DNA of 64,000 bases from positions 1 through 64,000 of the forward strand of contig JAECQP010000002.1 of the NCBI GenBank assembly GCA_015999745.1. Reading direction: 5' to 3'. The notes beneath the pieces are model-generated. The model worked only from the letters and a program-made list of their open reading frames with translations. It was not told the DNA's origin and searched no databases. Position numbers and translations under genes: made by a program. This document shows positions 1-7,861 of the stretch, piece by piece (position 1 is the first letter of the stretch; every line of letters begins with the position of its first letter). This DNA is from Sphingobacteriia bacterium (GTDB taxonomy: Bacteria > Bacteroidota > Bacteroidia > Chitinophagales > Chitinophagaceae).

Positions 1-2
1 CT

Positions 3-296
3 ATTTTAGGCCTCGAGACTTCGGTTGATCAGGCAGGACTAAAAGTTTTCAACTCGGGAGTTACAGGAGTAGATTTTAATATGTCGACACATTTTCCAAC
101 TAAAACTGCAGTTACAAGTTTTTTGACAGATAATTTACAGGATGTTATTGAAAGGCTCTCTGAAAATGGAATTATTTTTAGTGGACCCCAAAAATCACAT
201 TTGGGTATGGTATCAATTGAGTTTAATGACCCTGATGGCTATTTAATTCGAGTTAACCAACCGACAGAAGAATCACCGACTTGGTTGAAAGTATAG
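3..296 (+). CDS. VOC-fold (glyoxalase/bleomycin resistance) protein, 5'-partial
   Basis: The reading frame is open from base 3 to the TAG at 294-296, so the gene begins before the window; the ATG at 81 of the ORF track is internal. The visible C-terminal half has the VOC pattern: a beta strand with a buried Phe, a helix (DLQDVIERL-like), then EFNDPDGYLIRVNQP, which is the usual metal-site/closing strand where an acidic or polar residue sits in FxDPDGxxI. Family members are small cytoplasmic metal-dependent or substrate-binding proteins; substrate cannot be told from this fragment. Codon use is AT-rich like the next gene. Confidence 0.75.
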   Translation: MLGLETSVDQAGLKVFNSGVTGVDFNMSTHFPTKTAVTSFLTDNLQDVIERLSENGIIFSGPQKSHLGMVSIEFNDPDGYLIRVNQPTEESPTWLKV

Positions 297-518
297 CAGA
301 ATATGTATCATACCTCAAAAAATCTAAGAGATAATATATGCAGCACACAACATGAATTTGAAGGGGTTATTAGAATTACGTGGAGAAATAATGCCTGCCA
401 CTGATAAGGTATTGCCAAGTGTCCAACATCGCCAATACTTCGATGTTTGTGGCAACGCCAAAAGAGCATCCGGTTTCAAAACCTACTATTGGACTTTTAA
501 ATTTAATTAAGACAAATT

Positions 519-1436
519 ATGATGTACAATAAAGCATTTTTACTCATGACATTTTTGCTTTTAATGGAAACAACTACTAGCGGACAATTCAACAACAACT
601 TTAAGGACAAAATTAAAAGTATAAATAGTCTAATAGCCAAAGCATATTTAGACAAAAATGTTGAAACTATAATCTCTTATTATAACATTGGTGCAACTTG
701 TATGCCTGAATATCATAAAGCACTTTACAACAAAAGCGACATTTCAAAGTATTTCCAGCAATGGTTTGTAGCAACAAAATCCAATATTTATAGCAGAACT
801 ATTTACGATGTAGAAAATATAAAAGGCTATTTAATCGAAGTCGGAACTTTTCAAAATGATTTTGTGAAGGCGGATAATGATTCATTTGTTTATAAAGGAA
901 AGTATATCCGGTTTTGGAAGATCGAAAAAAATAAAACACTGACGATTCTGTCAGACATTTGGGGTGCAGTTGATTATTTAGACCGTTCCAGATTTCCTCT
1001 CATTGAGAATACTGAAACTGATGTTATGCCGAATTATAGTGTAACCCGGAAGGTTAAAAAGGAAGTTGAAAAGAGAAACCAAACTATTGCGGAATTGGTA
1101 ATAAAAAGGCAAGGTGAACAGCACTCAACTTTTTTTTCACAGGACGCTATTTATATGCCCTACTATAAGCCAATGTTAATCGGCATTGATAGTGTTAAAT
1201 CTTATTTTGTTGAACACGAAAAAGTTGGAGATGTAAATATTGACTCATTGCAAATCAAAGCCAGCAAAATAATTGATTTAGGAAATATCGTTTTTGAACA
1301 AGGCTACTATGGCGTAAAATGGCGGACAATGGATAGTAAAAATGAAGGAGTTGTAAAAGGAAAGAGTATCAATATTTGGAAAAGGAATGAGAAAGGAGTT
1401 CTTATGCTTTATCGCCAAATGGTTAATCACGACTAA
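519..1436 (+). CDS. secreted protein with two tandem SnoaL/DUF4440-like (NTF2-fold) domains
   Basis: The 305-residue product starts with a signal peptide (hydrophobic LLMTFLLLMETTTSG, cleavage likely before QFNNN). Two similar halves follow, roughly residues 33-150 and 180-303. Each has a helix, then a segment of the type xxAxYMPxYxKxxxxGxDxVKxYF, then strands ending in a KGKxIxxWK motif followed by a repeat-ending strand. This is the SnoaL/DUF4440 layout and suggests an internal duplication. Such domains bind small ligands or are catalytic; no reaction can be assigned. ATG codons lie at 519 and 522. Its low GC content resembles the preceding VOC gene and differs from most of the window. The 222 bases before it hold no gene I can support. 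Confidence 0.6.
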   Translation: MMYNKAFLLMTFLLLMETTTSGQFNNNFKDKIKSINSLIAKAYLDKNVETIISYYNIGATCMPEYHKALYNKSDISKYFQQWFVATKSNIYSRTIYDVENIKGYLIEVGTFQNDFVKADNDSFVYKGKYIRFWKIEKNKTLTILSDIWGAVDYLDRSRFPLIENTETDVMPNYSVTRKVKKEVEKRNQTIAELVIKRQGEQHSTFFSQDAIYMPYYKPMLIGIDSVKSYFVEHEKVGDVNIDSLQIKASKIIDLGNIVFEQGYYGVKWRTMDSKNEGVVKGKSINIWKRNEKGVLMLYRQMVNHD

Positions 1437-1501
1437 ACGAAGGGCAGCCACCGAAATTGGCTAAATGTCGGAATTGGTATATTTTTACTATATCAAACAC
1501 C

Positions 1502-2416
1502 ATGACTAAAATTTTTCGCTTTATTTTTTTATTCTTGCTGCTTGCCGCAGTTCAGGCAAAAGCGCAAACAATGGATTCTTTGCGTTCCAGAATAGAACAG
1601 CTTTTATTGACAAAAAAGGCGGTTGTCGGGGTGTCTATTAGTGGAATTGACGCTAAGGATACTATGTCGGTCAACGGATTGAAACAGTTTCCATTGCAGA
1701 GCGTCTTTAAATTTCACATAGGATTGGCGATGCTTGCTGAAATTGATAAAGGAAGGTTTTCACTTGGTCAGAAAATTGAGATCCGGAAGAAGGATCTTCT
1801 CCCGGATCTTTATAGCCCAATACGAGACCAATATCCGGGAGGTGCTACACTAACGCTTGCCGATATCCTGGAATATACCATCGCTCAGAGCGATAATGTA
1901 GGATGTGAGCTGCTATTAAGGTTGTTGGGTGGCCCACAAAAAGTAGAGCAATATTTCCGGAGCAAGGGCTTTAAAGATATCTCCATAAAAATCAACGAGG
2001 AAGTAATGCAGGGTAATTGGGATTTACAATTCCAAAATTGGATTACCCCCATTACTGCTAACCGGATTTTGCAGGCGTTTTACTACAATAAGAATAAGTT
2101 GCTTTTTCAAAGCAGCTACGATTTTGTCTGGAAAACAATGCGTGGAACTTTAACCGGGCAAGACCGCCTGAAAGGAATGTTGCCGGAGGGAACAGTTGTT
2201 GCGCATAAAACCGGTTCGTCCGGAACGCATAAAACCACCGGGATCACTGCTGCGGTCAATGATATTGGTGTTGTGTTTTTACCCAATGGGCAACACTTCT
2301 TTATCAGCGTACTGGTGACCGACTCAAAGGAAAATGCATCAGACAATGAACTGATCATTGCTGAGATCGCCAGGGCAGCGTGGGATTATTTTACCAGAAA
2401 GCCTACATTTGAATGA
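1502..2416 (+). CDS. bla: class A beta-lactamase, subclass A2-like (PER/CblA/CGA group)
   Basis: This is a serine beta-lactamase exported to the periplasm. I chose the ATG at 1502 because it begins directly with a signal peptide (MTKIFRFIFLFLLLAAVQAKAQ region); the ORF-track start at 1457 is an upstream TTG. In the 304-residue product the active-site signatures are all present: S67-V-F-K70, S130-D-N132, an omega-loop region with NEEVMQGNWD followed by FQNW, and K236-T-G. The C-terminal block (AHKTGSSG, then NDIGVVFLPNG) closely follows the PER/VEB-like subclass A2 pattern. Hydrolysis of penicillins or cephalosporins is expected from the family, but the spectrum cannot be read here. No BlaI-type operator is visible in its 65-base upstream gap. 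Confidence 0.93.
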   Translation: MTKIFRFIFLFLLLAAVQAKAQTMDSLRSRIEQLLLTKKAVVGVSISGIDAKDTMSVNGLKQFPLQSVFKFHIGLAMLAEIDKGRFSLGQKIEIRKKDLLPDLYSPIRDQYPGGATLTLADILEYTIAQSDNVGCELLLRLLGGPQKVEQYFRSKGFKDISIKINEEVMQGNWDLQFQNWITPITANRILQAFYYNKNKLLFQSSYDFVWKTMRGTLTGQDRLKGMLPEGTVVAHKTGSSGTHKTTGITAAVNDIGVVFLPNGQHFFISVLVTDSKENASDNELIIAEIARAAWDYFTRKPTFE

Positions 2417-2449
2417 AGAAAAACTGGTTAAGAAAATAATATTAAGTAT

Positions 2450-3214
2450 ATGTCTATCAACAAAGAATCTGAATTGATCGGAATGCAAAAAGCTAGTGAG
2501 GCGGTTGCCTTTACATTAAAGGAAATGAGGAACCATGCCCGGCCTGGTATGACAACAAAAGAGCTGGACAACTTTGGCGCAGCATTGCTTTCTGAGTTTG
2601 GCGCAAAATCTGCCCCTTTTTTAACCTATCGCTTTCCGGGTTGGACCTGCATTAGTGTGAACAATGAGTTTTGCCACGGCATTCCTTCCAGCAACAAAGT
2701 ATTGAAAGAAGGCGATTTGATCAACATTGATGTATCTGCCGAGTTGAATGGTTTTTGGTCCGACAATGGAGGATCGTTTGTACTTGGCAATGACCTGTAC
2801 CGTCACCAGAAACTCATCGACGCTTCAAAGCTGGTTTTACATAAAGCCATCTCCAATATTCAACACGGGGCTCGCATTGCCGACATCGGATATTTGATGG
2901 AAACAGAAGCCAAAAAGTATGGCTACAAAGTCATTAAAAATCTTACAGGACATGGCATTGGAAGAAGTCTTCACGAGCCTCCGAGCGAGATTGCCAATTA
3001 CAGGGATCGCTATAATAAGGAACAATTTAAAAAGAATTCAGTGGTTGCCATCGAAACCTTTATTTCAACAGACTCCAGTCTTGCAGTTACCCTGAAGGAT
3101 GGCTGGACCATGGTAGGGAATAAGGGTGGTTTCATGGCCCAGCACGAGCATACCATTGTGGTTACAGACGCCAGCCCGATTGTATTAACAGAAATGAACG
3201 AAATTTGGAATTAA
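2450..3214 (+). CDS. map: methionine aminopeptidase, type Ia
   Basis: Cytoplasmic metalloprotease that removes the initiator methionine. The 254-residue length fits the short type Ia form. The five metal ligands are visible in order: Asp in NIDVSAELNGFW, Asp in SDNGG, His in GHGIGRSLHEPP, Glu in IETFIS and Glu in AQHEHTIVV; the substrate-binding His is in CHGIP. Differences from the usual form are WSDNGG in place of the common GDTS and ETFI in place of EPMI. It stands alone 33 bases after the beta-lactamase and not in a ribosomal protein operon, so it may be a second, non-housekeeping copy; the window cannot show whether another map exists. Confidence 0.93.
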   Translation: MSINKESELIGMQKASEAVAFTLKEMRNHARPGMTTKELDNFGAALLSEFGAKSAPFLTYRFPGWTCISVNNEFCHGIPSSNKVLKEGDLINIDVSAELNGFWSDNGGSFVLGNDLYRHQKLIDASKLVLHKAISNIQHGARIADIGYLMETEAKKYGYKVIKNLTGHGIGRSLHEPPSEIANYRDRYNKEQFKKNSVVAIETFISTDSSLAVTLKDGWTMVGNKGGFMAQHEHTIVVTDASPIVLTEMNEIWN

Positions 3215-3274
3215 CCATACATTTTTTCTTACTGACGTTAAGCTCTATTGTACTTACTATTTAACTTAATAACC

Positions 3275-4435
3275 CTAACCCAACGCCTGCAATATATCCG
3301 CCAGGATATCGTCCCGGTGTTCCAGCCCTGCGCTGATGCGGATCAGGCCAGGGGAGATGTTCACCGCCTGTCTTTCCGCTTCACTGAGTTTGGCATGCGT
3401 GGTACTGGCCGGATGTGAGGCAATGCTCCTGGTATCGCCCAGGTTGGCGGTGAGCGAAAGCATTTTCAGCTTGTTTAAAAAATTTCTTCCCGCTTCCAGT
3501 CCGCCCTTCAGCTCAAAACATACAATACCGCCGCCGTTCTGCATCTGCCGGATGGCTATGGAATGGTGCGGGTGAGAAGGCAGGAAAGGATAACGCAGGT
3601 TGGCAATGGCCGGATGCTGTTCCAGTTGTTGTGCCAGGAACAAAGCATTGGCTGCATGTCTTTCCATTCGTACATCCAGCGTCTCCAGGCTTTTACTGAG
3701 CACCCATGCATTAAACGGAGACAAAGCCGGTCCTGTACTTCTGCAGAACCCGTATATCTCTTTCACCAGGTCTTTGCGGCCTACCACCACTCCTCCCAGT
3801 ACACGTCCTTGCCCGTCAATCCATTTGGTGGCGGAGTGCACCACCAGGTCAGCACCGTATGCAATTGGGCATTGGTTCACCGGTGTGGCAAAACAGTTGT
3901 CTACGTTCAGGATGATCTTGTGTTTTTTGGCCAGCCTGCCAATCATTTCCAGGTCCAGTATTTCCAGGCCGGGATTGGTAGGGGTTTCCAGGTAAATCAT
4001 TTTGGTATTGGGGGTGATGGCTGCTTCCCATTCTGCTTCTGTTGCGCTGGCGCCAACATATCCGTATTCAATACCGTATTTGGGAAGGTATTTGGAGATG
4101 ATGGTATGGGTACTGCCGAAAATGGAATTGCAGGAAAGCAACCGGTCGCCCTGTTTCAGCAATGCCATGAATGAACCAAACACCGCACTCATGCCCGATG
4201 CAGTGGCATAGCCCGCTTCCGCCCCTTCCAGCGCCACCATCTTGTCTGTAAATTCCTGCACACCGGGATTGCTGAACCTGCTGTAGATATTATCATCGGT
4301 TTCATCTGCAAAAGCCGCCCGCATATCTTCCGCATTGTCGAAGCAAAAACTGCTGGTTAAAAATAGGGGAGTGGAATGCTCCATTTCATTGGTTCTGGGG
4401 GTCTGAATGCGGATCGCCTGTGTTTCTTTCTTCAT
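3275..4435 (-). CDS. metZ: O-succinylhomoserine sulfhydrylase (Cys/Met metabolism PLP enzyme)
   Basis: PLP enzyme of the cystathionine gamma-synthase family, 386 residues, making homocysteine from an acylated homoserine and sulfide. The PLP lysine lies in HSATKWIDGQGRVLGG; the DGQGRVLGG variant is typical of the MetZ branch. Upstream landmarks such as YSRFSNPG and ATASGMSAV are also present. The gene is followed upstream (on this strand) by an OsmC gene 18 bases away and lies back to back with metX, which makes its acyl-homoserine substrate. Whether acetyl or succinyl ester is used is not settled by sequence alone. It converges on map with about 60 bases between the stops. Confidence 0.9.
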   Translation of the reverse strand: MKKETQAIRIQTPRTNEMEHSTPLFLTSSFCFDNAEDMRAAFADETDDNIYSRFSNPGVQEFTDKMVALEGAEAGYATASGMSAVFGSFMALLKQGDRLLSCNSIFGSTHTIISKYLPKYGIEYGYVGASATEAEWEAAITPNTKMIYLETPTNPGLEILDLEMIGRLAKKHKIILNVDNCFATPVNQCPIAYGADLVVHSATKWIDGQGRVLGGVVVGRKDLVKEIYGFCRSTGPALSPFNAWVLSKSLETLDVRMERHAANALFLAQQLEQHPAIANLRYPFLPSHPHHSIAIRQMQNGGGIVCFELKGGLEAGRNFLNKLKMLSLTANLGDTRSIASHPASTTHAKLSEAERQAVNISPGLIRISAGLEHRDDILADILQALG

Positions 4436-4453
4436 GATCTTTTTTTAAAAATA

Positions 4454-4873
4454 TTATTCTATGGTTACTGTCCAGTTGATGGTACAACCGCCGGCTCTGA
4501 GGGTGGCGGCTACAGAACAGTATTTGTTTAAAGACAGCGCTACGGCTTTTTCCGCTTTTTCTGCATCTATTTGTCCGGATAAGTAAAAATGAATTTGCAC
4601 ATCTTTCCATAATGCGGGTTCCTTGTCTTTCTCTCTTTCTCCTTCTATTACCATCCTGAACCCGGTGAGCTCCTGTTTCTGCTTCTTCAGGATCAAAACA
4701 ATATCCACCCCTCCGCAACCTCCCAGCCCCATTAACAGGGTCTGCATGGGCCTTATCCCTGTGTTATGACCGCCAATGGCCGCTGCGGCATCCATCCGGA
4801 TGGTATGTCCGTTGCTGTCCATGGCTTCAAAAGCATAGGCATCGTCCACTCTTTTTACCTCAATGCTGTCCAT
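4454..4873 (-). CDS. OsmC/Ohr-family thiol peroxidase-like protein
   Basis: The real protein is 139 residues, starting at the ATG complementary to 4871-4873 (MDSIEVKRVDD); the ORF-track extension to 5071 runs through the metX coding region and is not protein-like. OsmC-fold evidence is the two conserved cysteines, one in the helix LLMGLGGCGGVDIV and one in LNKYCSVAATLRAGG, which in the family reduce organic peroxides. It sits immediately before metZ and shares a 69-base divergent region with metX. A role in protecting sulfur metabolism from oxidants is only inference. Many OsmC proteins in Bacteroidota are annotated by fold only. Confidence 0.85.
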   Translation of the reverse strand: MDSIEVKRVDDAYAFEAMDSNGHTIRMDAAAAIGGHNTGIRPMQTLLMGLGGCGGVDIVLILKKQKQELTGFRMVIEGEREKDKEPALWKDVQIHFYLSGQIDAEKAEKAVALSLNKYCSVAATLRAGGCTINWTVTIE

Positions 4874-4942
4874 TTTACAATATTTCAACAAATGTACGCA
4901 GCACATGCCTTTATTTTGCAGTTGAAACACGGAAATAACAGC

Positions 4943-5950
4943 ATGCCAACATTTTGCTATAATCGCCCCCTTTTGCTGGAGAACGGTAAGGAATTGCCCG
5001 GTCTGGAAATTGCTTACCAAACTTACGGTACCCTGAATGAAGCGAAGAACAATGTAATATGGATCTGTCATGCCTTAACAGCAAACGCTGAAGTGACCGA
5101 CTGGTGGAAGGGCCTGGTGGGCGAACATTGTTTAATTGACCCCAATAAATATTTTATCGTTTGCGCCAATATCATCGGCTCCTGTTACGGTTCTACCGGC
5201 CCCGCCAATGTGAACCCGATTACCGGTAAAGTGTATTATTCCGATTTTCCGCAGGTAACCATCCGCGATATGGTGGCCGCGCATATTTTATTGAGAAAGC
5301 AGCTCGGGATTGATGCTATTTATCTGCTGATGGGAGGCAGCATGGGCGGTTACCAGGTGCTGGAATGGGCCGTGATGGAACCTGCTGTGATTCAGAAAAT
5401 GTTCCTGATAGCCACTTCTCCTTCGGAAAGCGCCTGGGGCGTAGCTGTGCATACTGCGCAGCGCCTGGCCATTGAAGCCGACCAGAGTTGGAAAGATCAT
5501 ACCTCAACGGCAGGCGCCAGGGGACTGAAAGCTGCCAGGGCCATTGGCATGCTTACCTATCGCAACTATACCACGTTCCAGGAAAAACAAACCGATCCCG
5601 ATCCGGAAAAGATCGACAATTTCAAAGCTTCTTCTTACCTGAACTACCAGGGAGATAAACTGGTGAAGCGGTTCAACGCCTACAGTTACTGGCTGCTCAC
5701 CAAGGCTATGGACAGCCATCACCTGGGCCGCGGCCGTGGCGGGAACCTGATAGAAGTATTAAAAACCATTCAGCAGCCTGCTTTCATCATTGGCATCAAC
5801 AGTGATATTCTTTGCCCGCTCGATGAACAACAGTTCATGGCCGATCATATGCCCAATGCGGAACTCTATGCCATCGATTCTACTTACGGGCACGATGGAT
5901 TTATTATTGAAACACAACAGATCACAGCACTGCTGAAAGACTGGATCTGA
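4943..5950 (+). CDS. metX: homoserine O-acyltransferase (MetX)
   Basis: Alpha/beta-hydrolase enzyme that activates homoserine for methionine synthesis. I set the start at the ATG at 4943 (MPTFCYNRPLLLENG), where family similarity begins; the track start at 4766 lies inside the opposite-strand OsmC gene. The product has 335 residues. The nucleophile elbow is GGSMGGYQVLEW, the acid Asp is in NSDILCPLDEQ and the His is in YGHDGFIIE. Early substrate-site motifs such as YQTYG and CHALTANA are present. The DNA just upstream holds TTATTTTG, a near match to the Bacteroidota -7 element. It pairs functionally with metZ. Confidence 0.94.
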   Translation: MPTFCYNRPLLLENGKELPGLEIAYQTYGTLNEAKNNVIWICHALTANAEVTDWWKGLVGEHCLIDPNKYFIVCANIIGSCYGSTGPANVNPITGKVYYSDFPQVTIRDMVAAHILLRKQLGIDAIYLLMGGSMGGYQVLEWAVMEPAVIQKMFLIATSPSESAWGVAVHTAQRLAIEADQSWKDHTSTAGARGLKAARAIGMLTYRNYTTFQEKQTDPDPEKIDNFKASSYLNYQGDKLVKRFNAYSYWLLTKAMDSHHLGRGRGGNLIEVLKTIQQPAFIIGINSDILCPLDEQQFMADHMPNAELYAIDSTYGHDGFIIETQQITALLKDWI

Positions 5951-6000
5951 TGACGATCCAATTGCTGTACACTTGCTATCTTTAATGAAAATTGACCGAT

Positions 6001-6177
6001 ATGGGTATCTGGAAACAAATAGGAGAGTATCTCTATCTCAAAAAAAAGGATCCAAACGAAAAGCCAACTCAATGGATGAAGTACATGCATGGAATGAACC
6101 GGGTTTCCCTGTTCATGTTCCTGGCAGCCCTGCTGTACATCATCTTCAAGCAGGTGATCCTTCCCTTGTTTAAGTAA
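6001..6177 (+). CDS. small single-TM protein, DUF6728-like
   Basis: A 58-residue protein starting at the ATG at 6001; the listed 5992 start is a TTG. It has a basic amphipathic N-terminus (WKQIGEYLYLKKKDPNE), a conserved-looking MKYMHGMNRVSLFMF stretch, and one membrane segment to the C-terminus. Small proteins with KKDPN...FMHxxNR followed by one TM helix are widespread in Bacteroidota and I recognise them as DUF6728-type, from memory. Function is unknown. It lies 50 bases after metX on the same strand and ends 10 bases before the convergent lpxB stop. Confidence 0.65.
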   Translation: MGIWKQIGEYLYLKKKDPNEKPTQWMKYMHGMNRVSLFMFLAALLYIIFKQVILPLFK

Positions 6178-6187
6178 GGCCGGCCTG

Positions 6188-7339
6188 TTAACTTTCCGCA
6201 ATGAATGAGCGCCTGAGGTAAGTCAGTATTTTTTCAGCTGCCTGCTCTGAAGCATTTCCACCGGCAGTCAATACTTCCTTCAACTGCCTGTAATCCTTTT
6301 GCAGCACAGCTTTGGCCTCTTCATTCAACAGTAGCTCATTCAATGCGGCTACCAGGTTGCTGGTGTTCAGTTCATCCTGTATCAGTTCCTTTACTACCAG
6401 CTTGTCCATGATCAGGTTCACCAGCGATATATATTTGATCTTAATCAGCCTTTTGGCAATCTGGTAACTAATGGCGCTTCCCTTGTAACAAACTACTTCC
6501 GGTACACCAAACAAGGCAGTTTCCAGGGTGGCTGTGCCACTGGTTACCAGTGCGGCTCTTGCTTTCAGCAGCAATGCATAGGTGCTGTTTTTTACAACGG
6601 ATACATTGGGATGGCCTTCCAGGAAGGGCGCGTAAAATGCATCTTCCTGCCCCGGCGCTTTGGCCACTACAAAACGATAATCCCGGAACTGATCGGCCAC
6701 GGTTAACATAATGGGCAGCTTCTTGGCAATCTCCTGCTTGCGGCTGCCTGGCAGCAGTGCAATGATATTGGCGCTGTTCAGATCTATATTGCCCGAAGGA
6801 TCGCTCAGCGGCTCCTGGGGCTGTTGGCTGAACCGGTCAATCACTTCAATCAGGGGATGCCCCACATAGTCCACTTCCCAGTTCCAGGTATTTTTATAAT
6901 AATCTTTTTCAAAAGGCAGAATGCAGAGCATGAGGTCGATGCAGGTCTTCATCTTCTTTACCCTGTTGGCTTTCCAGGCCCATACCTGCGGAGAAATATA
7001 ATAGATCACGGAGATGCCTTGTTGTTTGGCCCATTCGGCAATCCGGAGGTTAAAGCCCGGATAGTCGATCAGGATCAGGGCATCGGGACGGAACTGAAGG
7101 ATATCTTCCTTGCACCATTTCAGGTTCCCCAGGATGGTGGGCAGGTTTTTCACCACTTCTGCAAACCCCATGAATGCCAGGTTGCGGTAATGTTTTACCA
7201 GCTCTCCGCCGGCCTGCTGCATCAGGTCGCCTCCCCAGCAGCGGATCCTGGCTGCTGTATCCTTTAGCTGCAACTGTTTAATCAGGTTGCTGCCGTGAAG
7301 ATCTCCGCTGGCTTCTCCTGCTATGATGTAATACTTCAT
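6188..7339 (-). CDS. lpxB: lipid-A-disaccharide synthase
   Basis: GT19 glycosyltransferase joining UDP-2,3-diacylglucosamine and lipid X on the inner face of the inner membrane during lipid A synthesis. The 383-residue product opens with MKYYIIAGEASGDLHG, the family signature, and has the expected YISPQVWAWK, LPGSRKQEI and VTSGTATLE blocks. The start is unambiguous. The -7-like element CAAATTA (reverse TAATTTG) ends only seven bases before the ATG, so the mRNA could be leaderless. In related genomes lpxB usually neighbours surE; here the BlaI/BlaR pair lies between. Confidence 0.96.
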   Translation of the reverse strand: MKYYIIAGEASGDLHGSNLIKQLQLKDTAARIRCWGGDLMQQAGGELVKHYRNLAFMGFAEVVKNLPTILGNLKWCKEDILQFRPDALILIDYPGFNLRIAEWAKQQGISVIYYISPQVWAWKANRVKKMKTCIDLMLCILPFEKDYYKNTWNWEVDYVGHPLIEVIDRFSQQPQEPLSDPSGNIDLNSANIIALLPGSRKQEIAKKLPIMLTVADQFRDYRFVVAKAPGQEDAFYAPFLEGHPNVSVVKNSTYALLLKARAALVTSGTATLETALFGVPEVVCYKGSAISYQIAKRLIKIKYISLVNLIMDKLVVKELIQDELNTSNLVAALNELLLNEEAKAVLQKDYRQLKEVLTAGGNASEQAAEKILTYLRRSFIAES

Positions 7340-7346
7340 ATACCTG

Positions 7347-7353
7347 CAAATTA
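7347..7353 (-). promoter_or_regulatory. lpxB promoter -7-like element abutting the start codon
   Basis: On the minus strand the sequence reads TAATTTGC, close to the Bacteroidota TAnnTTTG element with a one-base shorter spacer. Its G lies seven bases before the lpxB ATG, leaving almost no leader. Confidence 0.4.
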
Positions 7354-7412
7354 CGAATGTTCGGGGATTGAACAGGGGGTTGATCAGGAGGCCGGATCCT
7401 GAAAATTTCCTT

Positions 7413-7452
7413 AAAACTAAAAAAATAGTTTTAAAACTAAAAAATTAGTTAT
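7413..7452. promoter_or_regulatory. two abutting BlaI/MecI-type operators
   Basis: Two 20-base dyads lie head to tail. The first is perfect: AAAACTA, six A, TAGTTTT (7413-7432). The second, AAAACTA-N6-TAGTTAT (7433-7452), is nearly perfect. They sit in the divergent region between lpxB and the blaI-like gene, 43 bases before its ATG. BlaI/MecI repressors bind ACTA/TAGT dyads as dimers, so autorepression of the blaI-blaR pair is the likely role. The binding itself is inference. Confidence 0.75.
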
Positions 7453-7494
7453 AGATTTATCCTGCAATTGCAAATACCCAATTAACCCGATAGT

Positions 7495-7857
7495 ATGAAA
7501 CAATTAACCAAGGCGGAAGAACAGATCATGCAGAGTATCTGGAACCTGGAGCATGCCTTCCTGAAAGACATCATTGAAGCGCAGCCCGAACCCAGGCCCC
7601 ACAACAACACCATTGCCACTATTGTGAAAATATTGGTGGACAAGGGTTTTGTAGGGGTGAAACAAATCGGAAGAGTGCATCAGTATTATCCGGTTGTTTC
7701 CAAGGAAAAATATTCTTCCAATACCATCCGCAACCTGGTGGAGGGCTATTTTGAAGGGTCCTTTGCCGATGCGGTTTCCTTTATGGTAAAACAGAAAGAC
7801 ATCAGCGTTAAGGAACTGGAAATGCTGTTGCAGGAAATTAAAAAAGCTAAAAAATAA
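7495..7857 (+). CDS. BlaI/MecI/CopY-family winged-helix repressor
   Basis: A 120-residue transcriptional repressor. The N-terminal winged helix matches the family (LTKAEEQIMQSIWNLE, then NNTIATIVKILVDKGFV and a wing GRVHQYYPVVSKEKY); the C-terminal 35 residues form the dimerisation helices where cognate proteases cleave or displace the protein. The gene ends four bases before the M56 membrane peptidase, the standard repressor-sensor arrangement. The two dyads upstream are its expected operators. In Bacteroidota such pairs often have no beta-lactam link, so the inducer is unknown. Confidence 0.92.
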   Translation: MKQLTKAEEQIMQSIWNLEHAFLKDIIEAQPEPRPHNNTIATIVKILVDKGFVGVKQIGRVHQYYPVVSKEKYSSNTIRNLVEGYFEGSFADAVSFMVKQKDISVKELEMLLQEIKKAKK

Positions 7858-7861
7858 ATCT

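Noticed and set aside
352-510. 52-codon ORF between the VOC and SnoaL-like genes
   Set aside because: Open and in AT-rich DNA, but no recognisable motif, signal or family pattern; could be chance or gene decay.
4766-4942. N-terminal extension of the metX ORF
   Set aside because: It lies within the opposite-strand OsmC gene and promoter region; family similarity begins at the ATG at 4943.
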